From NCBI RefSeq assembly GCF_000702825.1, contig NZ_JNKF01000014.1, positions 1-64,000 on the forward strand: a stretch of 64,000 nt of DNA, written 5' to 3'. Below, one piece after another: positions 48,515-57,323 of this stretch. Every line of letters starts with the position of its first letter. Within the stretch, counting starts at the first letter, position 1. A program made the position numbers and the translations under genes. The notes under the pieces are model-generated. The model saw nothing but the letters and a program-made list of their open reading frames with translations. It did not search any database and had not been told where the DNA came from. This DNA comes from Prevotella sp. P6B1 (GTDB lineage Bacteria; Bacteroidota; Bacteroidia; Bacteroidales; Bacteroidaceae).

Positions 48515-49225
48515 ATGGCAAGATTTAAGAGAATTCTTTTAAAGCTCTCAGGCGAGAGCTTGATGGGAAAGCAGGGCTACGGCATCGACCCTGAGAGATT
48601 GAGTGACTATGCTAACCAGATTAAGGAGATTGCCGGCATGGGTGTACAGATCGGCATCGTGATTGGCGGTGGTAACATCTTCCGTGGTCTCTCTGGCTCA
48701 CAGAAAGGTTTCGACCGTGTAAAAGGCGACCAGATGGGCATGTGCGCCACGGTCATTAACTCGCTGGCACTCAGTTCTGCCCTTGGCGCTGTTGGCGTGA
48801 AGAATAAGGTGCTTACAGCCATCCGCATGGAGCCTATCGGCGAGTTCTACACCAAGTGGAAGGCCATCGAGGCTATGGAGGCTGGTTATGTGTGCATCTT
48901 CTCAGCAGGAACAGGTTCACCCTACTTCACCACCGACACTGGTTCAAGTCTGCGTGGTATCGAGATTGAGGCCGACGTGATGCTGAAGGGTACCCGCGTA
49001 GATGGTATCTACACTGCCGACCCCGAGAAGGATCCTACAGCCACTAAGTTCGATGATATCACCTACAAAGAAGTATTGGCTCGTGGACTGAAGGTGATGG
49101 ACCTGACAGCCATCTGCATGTGTCAGGACAACAACCTGCCTATCTACGTATTCAATATGGATGTAGTGGGAAATCTGAAGAAAGTTATGGATGGCGAGCA
49201 GATTGGCACGCTGGTTCACAACTAA
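48515..49225 (+). CDS. pyrH: Uridylate kinase (UMP kinase)
   Basis: 236 residues of the amino-acid kinase fold; it phosphorylates UMP to UDP. LLKLSGESLMG at the N terminus, GGGNIFRG near 51 and GTGSPYFTTDT near 131 are diagnostic. It follows birA by 11 bases. Confidence 0.97.
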   Translation: MARFKRILLKLSGESLMGKQGYGIDPERLSDYANQIKEIAGMGVQIGIVIGGGNIFRGLSGSQKGFDRVKGDQMGMCATVINSLALSSALGAVGVKNKVLTAIRMEPIGEFYTKWKAIEAMEAGYVCIFSAGTGSPYFTTDTGSSLRGIEIEADVMLKGTRVDGIYTADPEKDPTATKFDDITYKEVLARGLKVMDLTAICMCQDNNLPIYVFNMDVVGNLKKVMDGEQIGTLVHN

Positions 49226-49234
49226 ATAGAAAAA

Positions 49235-49269
49235 TTCGAAGAAGCCTGCTATCAGCGGACTTCTTCGAA
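49235..49269 (-). terminator. Hairpin terminator of the psd-pssA-DUF4834 set
   Basis: TTCGAAGAAG and CTTCTTCGAA pair around a 15-base loop; on the minus strand the hairpin is followed by TTTTTCTATTT. One arm covers the last codons of the DUF4834-like gene. Confidence 0.75.
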
Positions 49270-49620
49270 CTCTACATATTCATCGTCGCCCTTATCGAAG
49301 ATCTTCTTGTCTTCCTGGCGCTCATCGATAATCGTAACACCACCGCTTGTAGTTGTTCTACGAGTGGTTTTTTGTTGCTTCTCACGAGCCCTGCGGGCGT
49401 CCTGACTATCAGTCTTACGACTGCTTTTGAAATAATCTTCACCAAAGGGATTACGATCCTTCTGCTCGTTACGTCTGTCACGGCGATAGAAGAAATCTTC
49501 GGCATCTTCACGCATACGCTTCATGTTGCGATACAACACGTTGATAACGATGATAGCGATAATAGCCAGAGCAATAAAGCCGAATACAATAAAGGCTACA
49601 AGAGTCTTCATAAAGACCAT
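49252..49620 (-). CDS. DUF4834-like small membrane protein
   Basis: 122 residues. One membrane helix (about 5-28) is followed by a basic, Arg-rich cytosolic tail (MKRMREDAEDFFYRRDRRN) and an acidic end. The layout fits DUF4834; the function is unknown. A second ATG three codons in is possible. It is the last gene of the leftward psd-pssA set. Confidence 0.72.
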   Translation of the reverse strand: MVFMKTLVAFIVFGFIALAIIAIIVINVLYRNMKRMREDAEDFFYRRDRRNEQKDRNPFGEDYFKSSRKTDSQDARRAREKQQKTTRRTTTSGGVTIIDERQEDKKIFDKGDDEYVEFEEVR

Positions 49621-49626
49621 TTTTAC

Positions 49627-50310
49627 TTACTTGTTTGTTAAAACTGCAATCTTAGACAGCAATACGTACCACGCTATGATGGCCGCAAAGCCGCTAACTC
49701 CCAAAAGGAGTAACAGAGGAATACATGATATTACGAATATATACTTAATTTCATTACCTTTCCATCCCCAATGCTTGAACTTGAGCGCAAACATAGGTAT
49801 CTCGGCTATCAGCAGGTAGCAACTTACGAAAGTGCCAAGAAGTATCACCCACACTATTCCATCGAATGCGATATCGTTCTGCTGCAGTCCCAATATAAGG
49901 GATCCCCAAAAAAGGGCGTTGGCAGGTGTAGGCAGTCCGATGAATCCCAAAGCCTGACGCTCGTCGAGATTGAACTTAGCAAGACGCAGGGCCGAGAAGG
50001 CTGCCATCACGAATGCCAGGAACGGAACAAACGGCAGGTCGATGTGGAATGTGCACAGATAGCTGAACACGATAGCCGATGGAGCGAAACCGAAGGTGAT
50101 ATCATCGGCTAGCGAATCGAGCTCCTTACCGATAGGTGATGAAACGCCCAGCAATCGGGCACTCATGCCATCAAAGAAATCGAATACAGCTCCGATGACG
50201 ATGAACAGCAGCGCCATCTCGAAATCGCTAAGAAAAGCGAAATATGTAGCGATACAGCCCGAAATAAGGTTGCAGCAGGTTATTGTATTTGGAATATGCT
50301 TTTTAATCAT
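49627..50310 (-). CDS. pssA: CDP-diacylglycerol-serine O-phosphatidyltransferase
   Basis: 227 residues from the ATG at 50310, multi-spanning. The CDP-alcohol phosphatidyltransferase signature is seen around DFFDGMSARLLG and GKELDSLADDITFG (about 45-75). It makes phosphatidylserine, the substrate of the adjacent psd product. A start seven codons earlier would be inside a repeat spacer. Confidence 0.94.
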   Translation of the reverse strand: MIKKHIPNTITCCNLISGCIATYFAFLSDFEMALLFIVIGAVFDFFDGMSARLLGVSSPIGKELDSLADDITFGFAPSAIVFSYLCTFHIDLPFVPFLAFVMAAFSALRLAKFNLDERQALGFIGLPTPANALFWGSLILGLQQNDIAFDGIVWVILLGTFVSCYLLIAEIPMFALKFKHWGWKGNEIKYIFVISCIPLLLLLGVSGFAAIIAWYVLLSKIAVLTNK

Positions 50311-50343
50311 TGAACATTGACCATTGAACATTGAACATTGACA
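50305..50343. repeat. 'cattgaac' spacer repeat between psd and pssA
   Basis: Three to four copies of CATTGAAC or CATTGACC follow one another. Similar short spacers occur after prfA (36615-36643), after pyrF (37508-37540), after lpxC-fabZ (41336-41356) and before trmH (about 27980-28014). Confidence 0.65.
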
Positions 50344-51033
50344 TTACGCCAACTTAGCGATGACGGTCTGATCGCCTGTGGTGGGCTGATCCATAGTGAC
50401 ACAAGCCTTGGCGGTAATTGGCAGATACACATCCACGCGCGAACCTAACTTAATAAAGCCCAAGTGCTCATCGATGTAGCACTCCTCGCCATCCTTGGCG
50501 TAAGTCACGATACGACGCGCCAAAGCACCAGCAATCTGACGCACCAGAATGTCCTGGCCATCAGGTGTGGTAATCATGATGTCGGCATGCTCGTTCTCCT
50601 CGCTGGCCTTAGGCAGCCAGGCCTTATGATAGTTACCATTGAAGTGCTTTACAAACTTTACCTTTCCGTCAACAGGATACCAATTGGCATGCACATTGAG
50701 CGGACTCATAAAGATAGAGATCATCAATCGCTTATCGTGGAAATAAGTATTCTCCTCAGCTTCCTCCACAACTACAATTCTGCCATCAGCAGGAGCTACT
50801 ACCATTTTTTCTGTATCGCCATTAAAATAGCGAATTGGACAGCGATAGAAGTTTAATGCTATCAGCCATGCGGTAACGAAAACAACAACGAAAATCCAGA
50901 AAGGAATTGTTGTCTCAAGTCCATACCACAATAATGATCCTATAAAAAATATAGCCAAGGCACTGAGTGTCAACTCGTTAGTACCTTCACGATGAATTCT
51001 GATCTTTTTCAGTTTCTTAATTCTTTCTCCCAT
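50344..51033 (-). CDS. psd: Phosphatidylserine decarboxylase
   Basis: 229 residues with two membrane helices (about 22-65). The self-cleavage site that makes the pyruvoyl group is [10 protein letters not shown] near residue 207. [11 protein letters not shown] and [13 protein letters not shown] are typical. With pssA it makes phosphatidylethanolamine. Confidence 0.94.
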   Translation of the reverse strand: MGERIKKLKKIRIHREGTNELTLSALAIFFIGSLLWYGLETTIPFWIFVVVFVTAWLIALNFYRCPIRYFNGDTEKMVVAPADGRIVVVEEAEENTYFHDKRLMISIFMSPLNVHANWYPVDGKVKFVKHFNGNYHKAWLPKASEENEHADIMITTPDGQDILVRQIAGALARRIVTYAKDGEECYIDEHLGFIKLGSRVDVYLPITAKACVTMDQPTTGDQTVIAKLA

Positions 51034-51064
51034 TAGTTACAACTCGATTGTTTCTTTCTGGGTG

Positions 51065-51096
51065 CAAAGGTACATTTTTTTTTCGAGTGTTACAAA
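51065..51096 (-). promoter_or_regulatory. Promoter of psd-pssA
   Basis: Minus strand TTTG (51096-51093) and TACCTTTG (51072-51065) are 20 bases apart; the ATG lies 32 bases on. Confidence 0.78.
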
Positions 51097-51112
51097 CTTT
51101 TCACGCTTTTCT

Positions 51113-51144
51113 TTTGGTAATCTCGAAATTTAAGCGTACCTTTG
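51113..51144 (+). promoter_or_regulatory. dnaE promoter
   Basis: TTTG (51113-51116) and TACCTTTG (51137-51144) are 20 bases apart, 31 bases before the dnaE ATG and divergent from psd. Confidence 0.78.
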
Positions 51145-51175
51145 AACCTCAAAATTAAGCATTTCAGACAAAAAA

Positions 51176-54100
51176 ATGGAAGATTTCGTACATCTACACG
51201 TACATACATATTATTCGATTCTCGATGGACAATCGAGCATCAAAAAGCTTGTAGACAAAGCTATCGGCGACGGCATGAAAGGCATGGCGATTACCGATCA
51301 CGGCGACATGTTCGGCATTAAGGAATTCCACGACATCTGTAATGGTGTAAACAAACAGCGCAAGAAAGATGGGCTTGAACCATTCAAACCTATCTTCGGT
51401 TGCGAGATGTATGTGGCACGCCGCGGCGACATGATGCTAAAGGAAGGCAAAGAGGACCTTGGTGGCTACCACCTCATTGTGCTCGCCAAGAACCAGAACG
51501 GCTACAAGAACCTGATTAAACTGGTTAGTAATTCGTGGGTAGATGGTTTCTACAACCGTCCGCGTACAGACCACAAGCAGCTCGAGAAATATCACGAGGA
51601 CCTGATTGTGTGCTCGGCTTGTATTGCCGGCGAGGTGCCAGCTAAGATTCTGAAGGGCGATATCGAAGGTGCAAGAAAGTCGATCGAGTGGCATAAGAAT
51701 CTGTGGGGCGACGACTATTATCTGGAGCTGCAGCGCCACGAGGTGACCGACCCCAGCATCCGAGCCAATCGCGAAACATTCCCACTCCAGCAGCAAGCCA
51801 ATAAAGTACTGATTGAGTTGGCCAAGGAATATGGTGTGAAGTTAGTATGTACCAACGACGCCCACTTTGTAGATAAGGAGAATGCTGAAGCGCACGACCA
51901 CCTGTTGTGTCTGGCTACTGGTAAGGACCTCGACGATCCAACCCGTATGCTCTATTCCAAGCAGGAGTGGTTTAAGACGCGCCAGGAGATGAACGACATC
52001 TTCAGCGATGTGCCTGAGGCACTGGCTAATACCGTTGAGATATTAGATAAGGTAGAGACCTACAGTCTGGATGCCGACCCTATCATGCCTTTCTTCCCCA
52101 TCCCGGAGAGTTTCGGTACCGAGGAAGAGTGGCGACAGAAGTTTACCGAGGACGATCTCTATAAAGAGTTCACCTGCGATGAGAATGGCGAGAACCAGCT
52201 GTCGCCTGAGAATGGCGAAAAGAAAATCAAGAAATTAGGAGGTTACGACAAGATTTACCGCATCAAGTTCGAAGCCGACTATCTGGCGAAACTGGCCTAC
52301 GAAGGCGCCACTAAGCGCTATGGCGATCCTCTTTCGAAAGAGGTTGATGACCGTATTCGCTTTGAGCTGCATATCATGAAGACCATGGGTTTCCCTGGTT
52401 ACTTCCTGATTGTGCAGGACTTTATCAACTCGGCTCGCGACGAATTGGGCGTGATGGTAGGTCCGGGTCGTGGATCGGCCGCTGGTAGCGTGGTAGCCTA
52501 TTGCTTAGGTATCACCAAGATCGACCCGTTGAGATACGATTTGCTGTTCGAGCGTTTCCTGAATCCTGACCGTATCTCGCTGCCTGATATCGATACCGAC
52601 TTCGATGATGACGGACGAGGCAAGGTGCTGAAATGGGTAATGGACAAATACGGTCATGAGAACTGTGCCCACATCATCACTTATGCTTCGATGGCTACCA
52701 AGAACTCTATTAAGGATGTTGCGCGCGTAGAGAATGTGCCACTGGCCATATCAAACGCCCTGTGTAAGGCAATCCCCGACAGACTGCCGGATGTGGATGG
52801 CAAGACGCCCAAGATGAATCTGACGAATGCCATCAAGGCCGTACCAGAACTGCAGGAAGCAGAGACTTCGACCGACCCACGCATTGCCAACACGATGAAG
52901 TACGCCAAGATGCTTGAGGGAACGGTTCGTGGAACTGGTATCCACGCCTGCGGATTCATTATCTGTCGCGACCCGATTAGCGATCATGTGCCCGTATCTA
53001 CCGCCGATGACCCTGACTTCAAAGGCACCAAGACCAACTGTACACAGTACGATGGCCACGTGATTGAATCGACTGGACTCATCAAGATGGACTTCCTGGG
53101 CCTGAAAACCCTGTCGGAGTTGAAGGAGGCTTGTGCCAACATCAAGCGTACACGAGGCATCGATGTGGATCTCGATACTATTCCCATCGACGACCCCAAG
53201 ACATACGAACTATACCAGAAAGGACGTACCATCGGTACCTTCCAGTTTGAGTCGCAAGGAATGCAGAAATACCTGCGCGAACTGCATCCAACGGTATTCG
53301 AGGACCTGATTGCGATGAACGCACTCTATCGCCCAGGACCTATGGACTATATCCCATCATTCATCGCCCGTAAGAACGGCCGCGAGCCCATTACTTACGA
53401 TATCGATTGCATGGAGAAGTACCTGAAGGACACCTATGGCATTACAGTGTACCAGGAGCAGGTGATGTTGCTGAGCCGCCAGTTGGCCGACTTCACACGA
53501 GGCGAGAGTGACGCGCTGCGAAAGGCCATGGGTAAGAAGAAGAAGGACATCGTTGACGCCATGAAGCCTAAGTTCATCGATGGCGGTAAGAAGAACGGTC
53601 ACGACCCGAAGATTCTGGAGAAGATATGGGCCGACTGGGAGAAGTTTGCCTCGTATGCGTTCAACAAGTCGCATGCTGCCTGCTACTCATGGGTAGCCTA
53701 CCAGACAGCCTATCTGAAGGCCAACTACCCTGCCGAATACATGGCTGCCATCATGAGCCGCCGTCGCGACCAGATTACAGAAATCACCAAGCTGATGGAC
53801 GAATGTAAGCAGATGGGCATAGCCACACTGGGACCAGATGTAAACGAGAGTTACGAGAAGTTCGGTGTGAACCATCATGGTGAAATCCGTTTCGGCTTAG
53901 GCGCTATCAAGGGCATGGGCGATTCGGCTGCGCTCGCTATTATCGAAGAGCGCGAGAAGAACGGCCCATATAAGGACATCTATGATTTCGCCCAGCGTGT
54001 CAACTACTCATCGGTTAACCGCAAGGCCTTCGAATCGCTCGCACTGAGTGGTGGTTTCGACAGCTTTGGCTTTCGCCGCGAAGATTTCTTTGCCAAGAAC

Positions 54101-54907
54101 CAGAAGGGCGAAACATTTATTGAGACCATTTGTCGCTATGGTCAGCTGTACCAGCAGGAACAGGCCGAGATGAAGAATTCGCTGTTCGGCATGTTTGGCG
54201 AGGGCGTAGAGATAGCCCAGCCCCAGCCCCCCAAGAATGATGTACGCTGGAGCGACATTGAACGACTGAACAAAGAGCGCGAGCTGGTAGGTATCTATCT
54301 GTCGGCTCACCCACTCGATGAGTATAAGATTATCCTCGACAACCTCTGCAACACAAAATGTGTCGAATTGGCAGACACCAACAAATTGTCTGACCGCGAG
54401 GATGTCATACTGGGTGGTATTGTGACAGGTGTCAAGACAGGCTTCACCAAAACGGGCAAGCCCTATGGTGTTGTCACCATCGAAGATTTCGAGGGTTCAG
54501 GCGAACTGTTTATGATGGGCGAGGAATGGGGACAGCGTGCAGGCATGTTCTCGATAGGTGCGTCGGTCTATGTCACAGGAAAGGTACGTCCACGATTCCA
54601 GTATAATGAGAATGGTCCGAAAGACCTGAAGATTGGCGGCGTAGAGTTCCTGCAGACCATTAAGGAGCGTGCCATCGACCGTATCACCATCTCGCTGGTT
54701 ACCGATCAGCTGAACGATCAGATAGTAGCCGACCTGACAGAGCTGATTAACGAGAATCCCGGCACCACGAAGTTGTTCTTCCAGCTCCGTGATTCGCATG
54801 GGGGCAACCACGTGTTGCTGCGCAGTAAGCGCGAGGGGGTCAACGTCAAGCACCAGCTGATTGATTACATCGAACAGCACGAGATGCTCTCCTACTCCAT
54901 CAATTAA
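51176..54907 (+). CDS. dnaE: DNA polymerase III alpha subunit
   Basis: 1243 residues, the replicative polymerase. The PHP domain starts at once (HLHVHTYYS, about 7-15). The palm holds GPGRGSAAGS (about 428) and the catalytic DIDTDFDDD (about 470-478). A helix-hairpin-helix region and an OB-fold (VILGGIVTGVKTGFTKTG, about 1080) follow. It is DnaE type, not PolC, as no exonuclease domain is inserted. Confidence 0.97.
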   Translation: MEDFVHLHVHTYYSILDGQSSIKKLVDKAIGDGMKGMAITDHGDMFGIKEFHDICNGVNKQRKKDGLEPFKPIFGCEMYVARRGDMMLKEGKEDLGGYHLIVLAKNQNGYKNLIKLVSNSWVDGFYNRPRTDHKQLEKYHEDLIVCSACIAGEVPAKILKGDIEGARKSIEWHKNLWGDDYYLELQRHEVTDPSIRANRETFPLQQQANKVLIELAKEYGVKLVCTNDAHFVDKENAEAHDHLLCLATGKDLDDPTRMLYSKQEWFKTRQEMNDIFSDVPEALANTVEILDKVETYSLDADPIMPFFPIPESFGTEEEWRQKFTEDDLYKEFTCDENGENQLSPENGEKKIKKLGGYDKIYRIKFEADYLAKLAYEGATKRYGDPLSKEVDDRIRFELHIMKTMGFPGYFLIVQDFINSARDELGVMVGPGRGSAAGSVVAYCLGITKIDPLRYDLLFERFLNPDRISLPDIDTDFDDDGRGKVLKWVMDKYGHENCAHIITYASMATKNSIKDVARVENVPLAISNALCKAIPDRLPDVDGKTPKMNLTNAIKAVPELQEAETSTDPRIANTMKYAKMLEGTVRGTGIHACGFIICRDPISDHVPVSTADDPDFKGTKTNCTQYDGHVIESTGLIKMDFLGLKTLSELKEACANIKRTRGIDVDLDTIPIDDPKTYELYQKGRTIGTFQFESQGMQKYLRELHPTVFEDLIAMNALYRPGPMDYIPSFIARKNGREPITYDIDCMEKYLKDTYGITVYQEQVMLLSRQLADFTRGESDALRKAMGKKKKDIVDAMKPKFIDGGKKNGHDPKILEKIWADWEKFASYAFNKSHAACYSWVAYQTAYLKANYPAEYMAAIMSRRRDQITEITKLMDECKQMGIATLGPDVNESYEKFGVNHHGEIRFGLGAIKGMGDSAALAIIEEREKNGPYKDIYDFAQRVNYSSVNRKAFESLALSGGFDSFGFRREDFFAKNQKGETFIETICRYGQLYQQEQAEMKNSLFGMFGEGVEIAQPQPPKNDVRWSDIERLNKERELVGIYLSAHPLDEYKIILDNLCNTKCVELADTNKLSDREDVILGGIVTGVKTGFTKTGKPYGVVTIEDFEGSGELFMMGEEWGQRAGMFSIGASVYVTGKVRPRFQYNENGPKDLKIGGVEFLQTIKERAIDRITISLVTDQLNDQIVADLTELINENPGTTKLFFQLRDSHGGNHVLLRSKREGVNVKHQLIDYIEQHEMLSYSIN

Positions 54908-54975
54908 TGGCATGCTATTTGCAGAAAAAAAATTATAGTTCACATAGTATTCACATAATTAAACAGAAAAGAACA

Positions 54976-55290
54976 ATGGAAGTAACAATCACAAAAGAAA
55001 ACTTTGCAAGTTTGAAGGCTGGCGACCAGCCTTTGGTAGTTGATTTCTGGGCTACATGGTGTGGTCCCTGCCGTATGGTGGCTCCCATTATCTCTGAGCT
55101 GGCCGAGCAGTACGACGGCAAGATCGTTGTTGGCAAGTGCGACGTTGAGGACAACGAAGATCTGGCTGCAGAGTTTGGTATCCGCAACATTCCTACCATC
55201 CTGTTCTTCAAGAACGGCGAAGTAGTAGACAAGATTATCGGCGCTCAGTCGAGAGCTAAGTTTGAAGAGAAATTCGAAGCACTGCTCTAA
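54976..55290 (+). CDS. trxA: Thioredoxin
   Basis: 104 residues from the ATG at 54976. The active site is WATWCGPCRM (about 26-35) and the cis-Pro is in RNIPTILFF. It is a small cytosolic disulfide reductase. Earlier in-frame ATG at 54907 would overlap the dnaE stop and add an unlikely 23 residues. Confidence 0.96.
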   Translation: MEVTITKENFASLKAGDQPLVVDFWATWCGPCRMVAPIISELAEQYDGKIVVGKCDVEDNEDLAAEFGIRNIPTILFFKNGEVVDKIIGAQSRAKFEEKFEALL

Positions 55291-55312
55291 GCGAACAGTG
55301 CTACGCCCCTGA

Positions 55313-55726
55313 TTATCCGACGGTAACTACACGGTTGCCGTCGGCTTTTTCTTCTATCGTTACCTTCACTGCATCCTCAGGCAACACATCCTCTATCAGC
55401 TCGGGCCATTCAATGAGACAGAGGCAACCACTGTAGAAGTAATCCTCATAACCCATATCGTAAACCTCCTCGAGTTTTTTGATACGGTAGAAATCAAAGT
55501 GATAGATACTCTCACCCTCACCCGATGTATATTCGTTGATGATAGCGAAGGTGGGCGATGTAATCACATCGTCAACGCCCAAAGCTTCGCAGATAGCTTT
55601 GATAAATGTTGTTTTTCCGGCTCCCATCTTGCCATAGAAGGCAAACACACGACGATCACCCATCTGGGCGATAAACTCACGGGCAGCTTCCCCGATCTGG
55701 TCTAAACTGTTAATCTTGATTTCCAT
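55313..55726 (-). CDS. tsaE: tRNA threonylcarbamoyladenosine biosynthesis ATPase TsaE
   Basis: 137 residues. Walker [14 protein letters not shown] is near residue 33 and the family motif [10 protein letters not shown] near 56. HFDFYRI and [12 protein letters not shown] are also typical. It supports t6A37 synthesis with TsaB and TsaD. It lies 7 bases after porX. The last codons are also used by the trxA terminator. Confidence 0.95.
   Translation of the reverse strand: MEIKINSLDQIGEAAREFIAQMGDRRVFAFYGKMGAGKTTFIKAICEALGVDDVITSPTFAIINEYTSGEGESIYHFDFYRIKKLEEVYDMGYEDYFYSGCLCLIEWPELIEDVLPEDAVKVTIEEKADGNRVVTVG
55317..55352 (+). terminator. trxA terminator inside the 3' end of tsaE
   Basis: CCGACGGTAAC and GTTGCCGTCGG pair (one G-U) around a short loop and are followed by CTTTTTCTTCT on the plus strand. 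The hairpin codes for the end of TsaE on the other strand. Confidence 0.75.
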
Positions 55727-55733
55727 ATGCTAT

Positions 55734-57311
55734 TTATCTTTTCTTTCCTGTCAGTGTAATGAGCGGCACAATCATCTCTTCCAAAGAGATGCCTCCATGC
55801 TGGAAGGTGTCGCGATAATACGATACATAATAATTGTAGTTGTTGGGATAAGCGAAGAACGCATCGCCCGTAGCAAACACATAACTCGTAGAGAGATTGG
55901 GCGAAGGCAGAAGCGCCTTACGTGGGTCCTTGATAATAAAGAGACTCTTGTTCTCATCATATCCTAAGTTCTTGCCCAGCTTGTAGCGCAGATTGGTATT
56001 GGTATTGCGATCGCCCACAATCTTCACAGGCTGCGTACAGCGGATACTGCCGTGATCGGTTGTCACAATAACCTTGCAGTCCATCTGTGCCAGCTGACGG
56101 AAAAAGCCGCTGATGACAGAATGGCGGAACCACGACAGCGTAATAGAGCGATAGGCACTCTCGTTGTTGGCCAACTCGCGCACCATCTTCGACTCTGTTC
56201 GCGCATGACTCAGCATATCGATAAAGTTAAACACCACCACATTCAGCGGATTCCTCTCAATCTGGTTCATCTGCTGCATCAGCTTTTCGGCATCAGCCTG
56301 GGTATTTATCTTATGATACGAGAATGTCTCTTTACGACGATAGCGCTCCAGCTGGGTGCGGATAAGCGGCTCCTCGTTCAGGTTCTTCCCTTCCTCTTCA
56401 TCCTCATTCACCCATAAATCAGAGAACATCTCCTGGATTCTATTCGGCATCAGACCACTGAAGATGGCGTTGCGCGCATACTGCGTTGCAGTTGGTAGAA
56501 TACTGTAATACAAATCCTCATCGACATCGAAATACTCGCTCAGTTCGCCAGAAAGCACACGCCACTGGTCGTAACGGAAGTTATCGAGCACTACGAGGAA
56601 CACCTTTTCGCCAGCAGAGAGCAGCGGGAACACCTTGGTCTTAAAGATGTCGGGCGAAAGTACAGGCTTATCCATCGACAATTGCCCATTGCCCATCGAC
56701 AATTGAGATATCCAGTCCAGATAGTTCTTCTTCACGAACTTCGCAAAGCCGTTGTTCGCCTCTTCTTTCTGCATCTGCAGCATCTCCGTCATAGAGCTTT
56801 CTGTAGAACTGAGCTCCAGTTCCCAATGCACCAGACGCTTATACACATCCACCCAGTCGTGCCACGTCCGGCAATCCATGATCTGCATCGCTATCTGCTG
56901 GAAGTTCTGCTGATACTGACTTTGTGTAATCTCTGTCTCGATGGCCTTACGGTGAATGTTCTTTTTCAGCGCCAGCAGTATCTGGTTGGGGTTGACGGGT
57001 TTTATCAGATAGTCGGCTATCTTCTGTCCGATGGCCTGCTCCATGATGTTCTCCTCTTCGCTCTTGGTAACCATCACCACAGGCATCGACGGACAGATCT
57101 CCTTGAGTTGACGCAGGGTTTCGAGTCCGCTGATACCAGGCATCTGCTCATCGAGCAGCACCAGGTCGAAATTGCGCTGACGACATTGCTCTATGGCATC
57201 GGTACCGTTGCTAACGGTCACGATATCATAGCCTTTCTTCTCGAGGAACATGATGTGTGCCCTCAGCTGCTCAATCTCGTCGTCTACCCAAAGTAGTAAT
57301 CCGTTTGTCAT
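55734..57311 (-). CDS. porX: PorX-type response regulator with PglZ domain
   Basis: 525 residues from the ATG at 57311. The receiver domain (1-120) has acidic residues D10/D11, phosphoacceptor D54 in LVLLDEQMPG, and the Lys in LIKPV near 105. A helical linker leads to a PglZ phosphodiesterase-like domain (about 220-525) with VVLDNFRYDQW, VFNFIDMLSH and VTTDHGS. This is the architecture of PorX, the regulator of type IX secretion. A 7-residue duplication lies in the linker (see findings). It is 12 bases downstream of the porW-like gene. Confidence 0.9.
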   Translation of the reverse strand: MTNGLLLWVDDEIEQLRAHIMFLEKKGYDIVTVSNGTDAIEQCRQRNFDLVLLDEQMPGISGLETLRQLKEICPSMPVVMVTKSEEENIMEQAIGQKIADYLIKPVNPNQILLALKKNIHRKAIETEITQSQYQQNFQQIAMQIMDCRTWHDWVDVYKRLVHWELELSSTESSMTEMLQMQKEEANNGFAKFVKKNYLDWISQLSMGNGQLSMDKPVLSPDIFKTKVFPLLSAGEKVFLVVLDNFRYDQWRVLSGELSEYFDVDEDLYYSILPTATQYARNAIFSGLMPNRIQEMFSDLWVNEDEEEGKNLNEEPLIRTQLERYRRKETFSYHKINTQADAEKLMQQMNQIERNPLNVVVFNFIDMLSHARTESKMVRELANNESAYRSITLSWFRHSVISGFFRQLAQMDCKVIVTTDHGSIRCTQPVKIVGDRNTNTNLRYKLGKNLGYDENKSLFIIKDPRKALLPSPNLSTSYVFATGDAFFAYPNNYNYYVSYYRDTFQHGGISLEEMIVPLITLTGKKR

Positions 57312-57323
57312 ATATCTCAATGT

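Noticed and set aside
56682..57296. 204-codon plus-strand frame opposite porX
   Set aside because: Antisense shadow of the receiver domain, His/Leu-rich, with no independent support.
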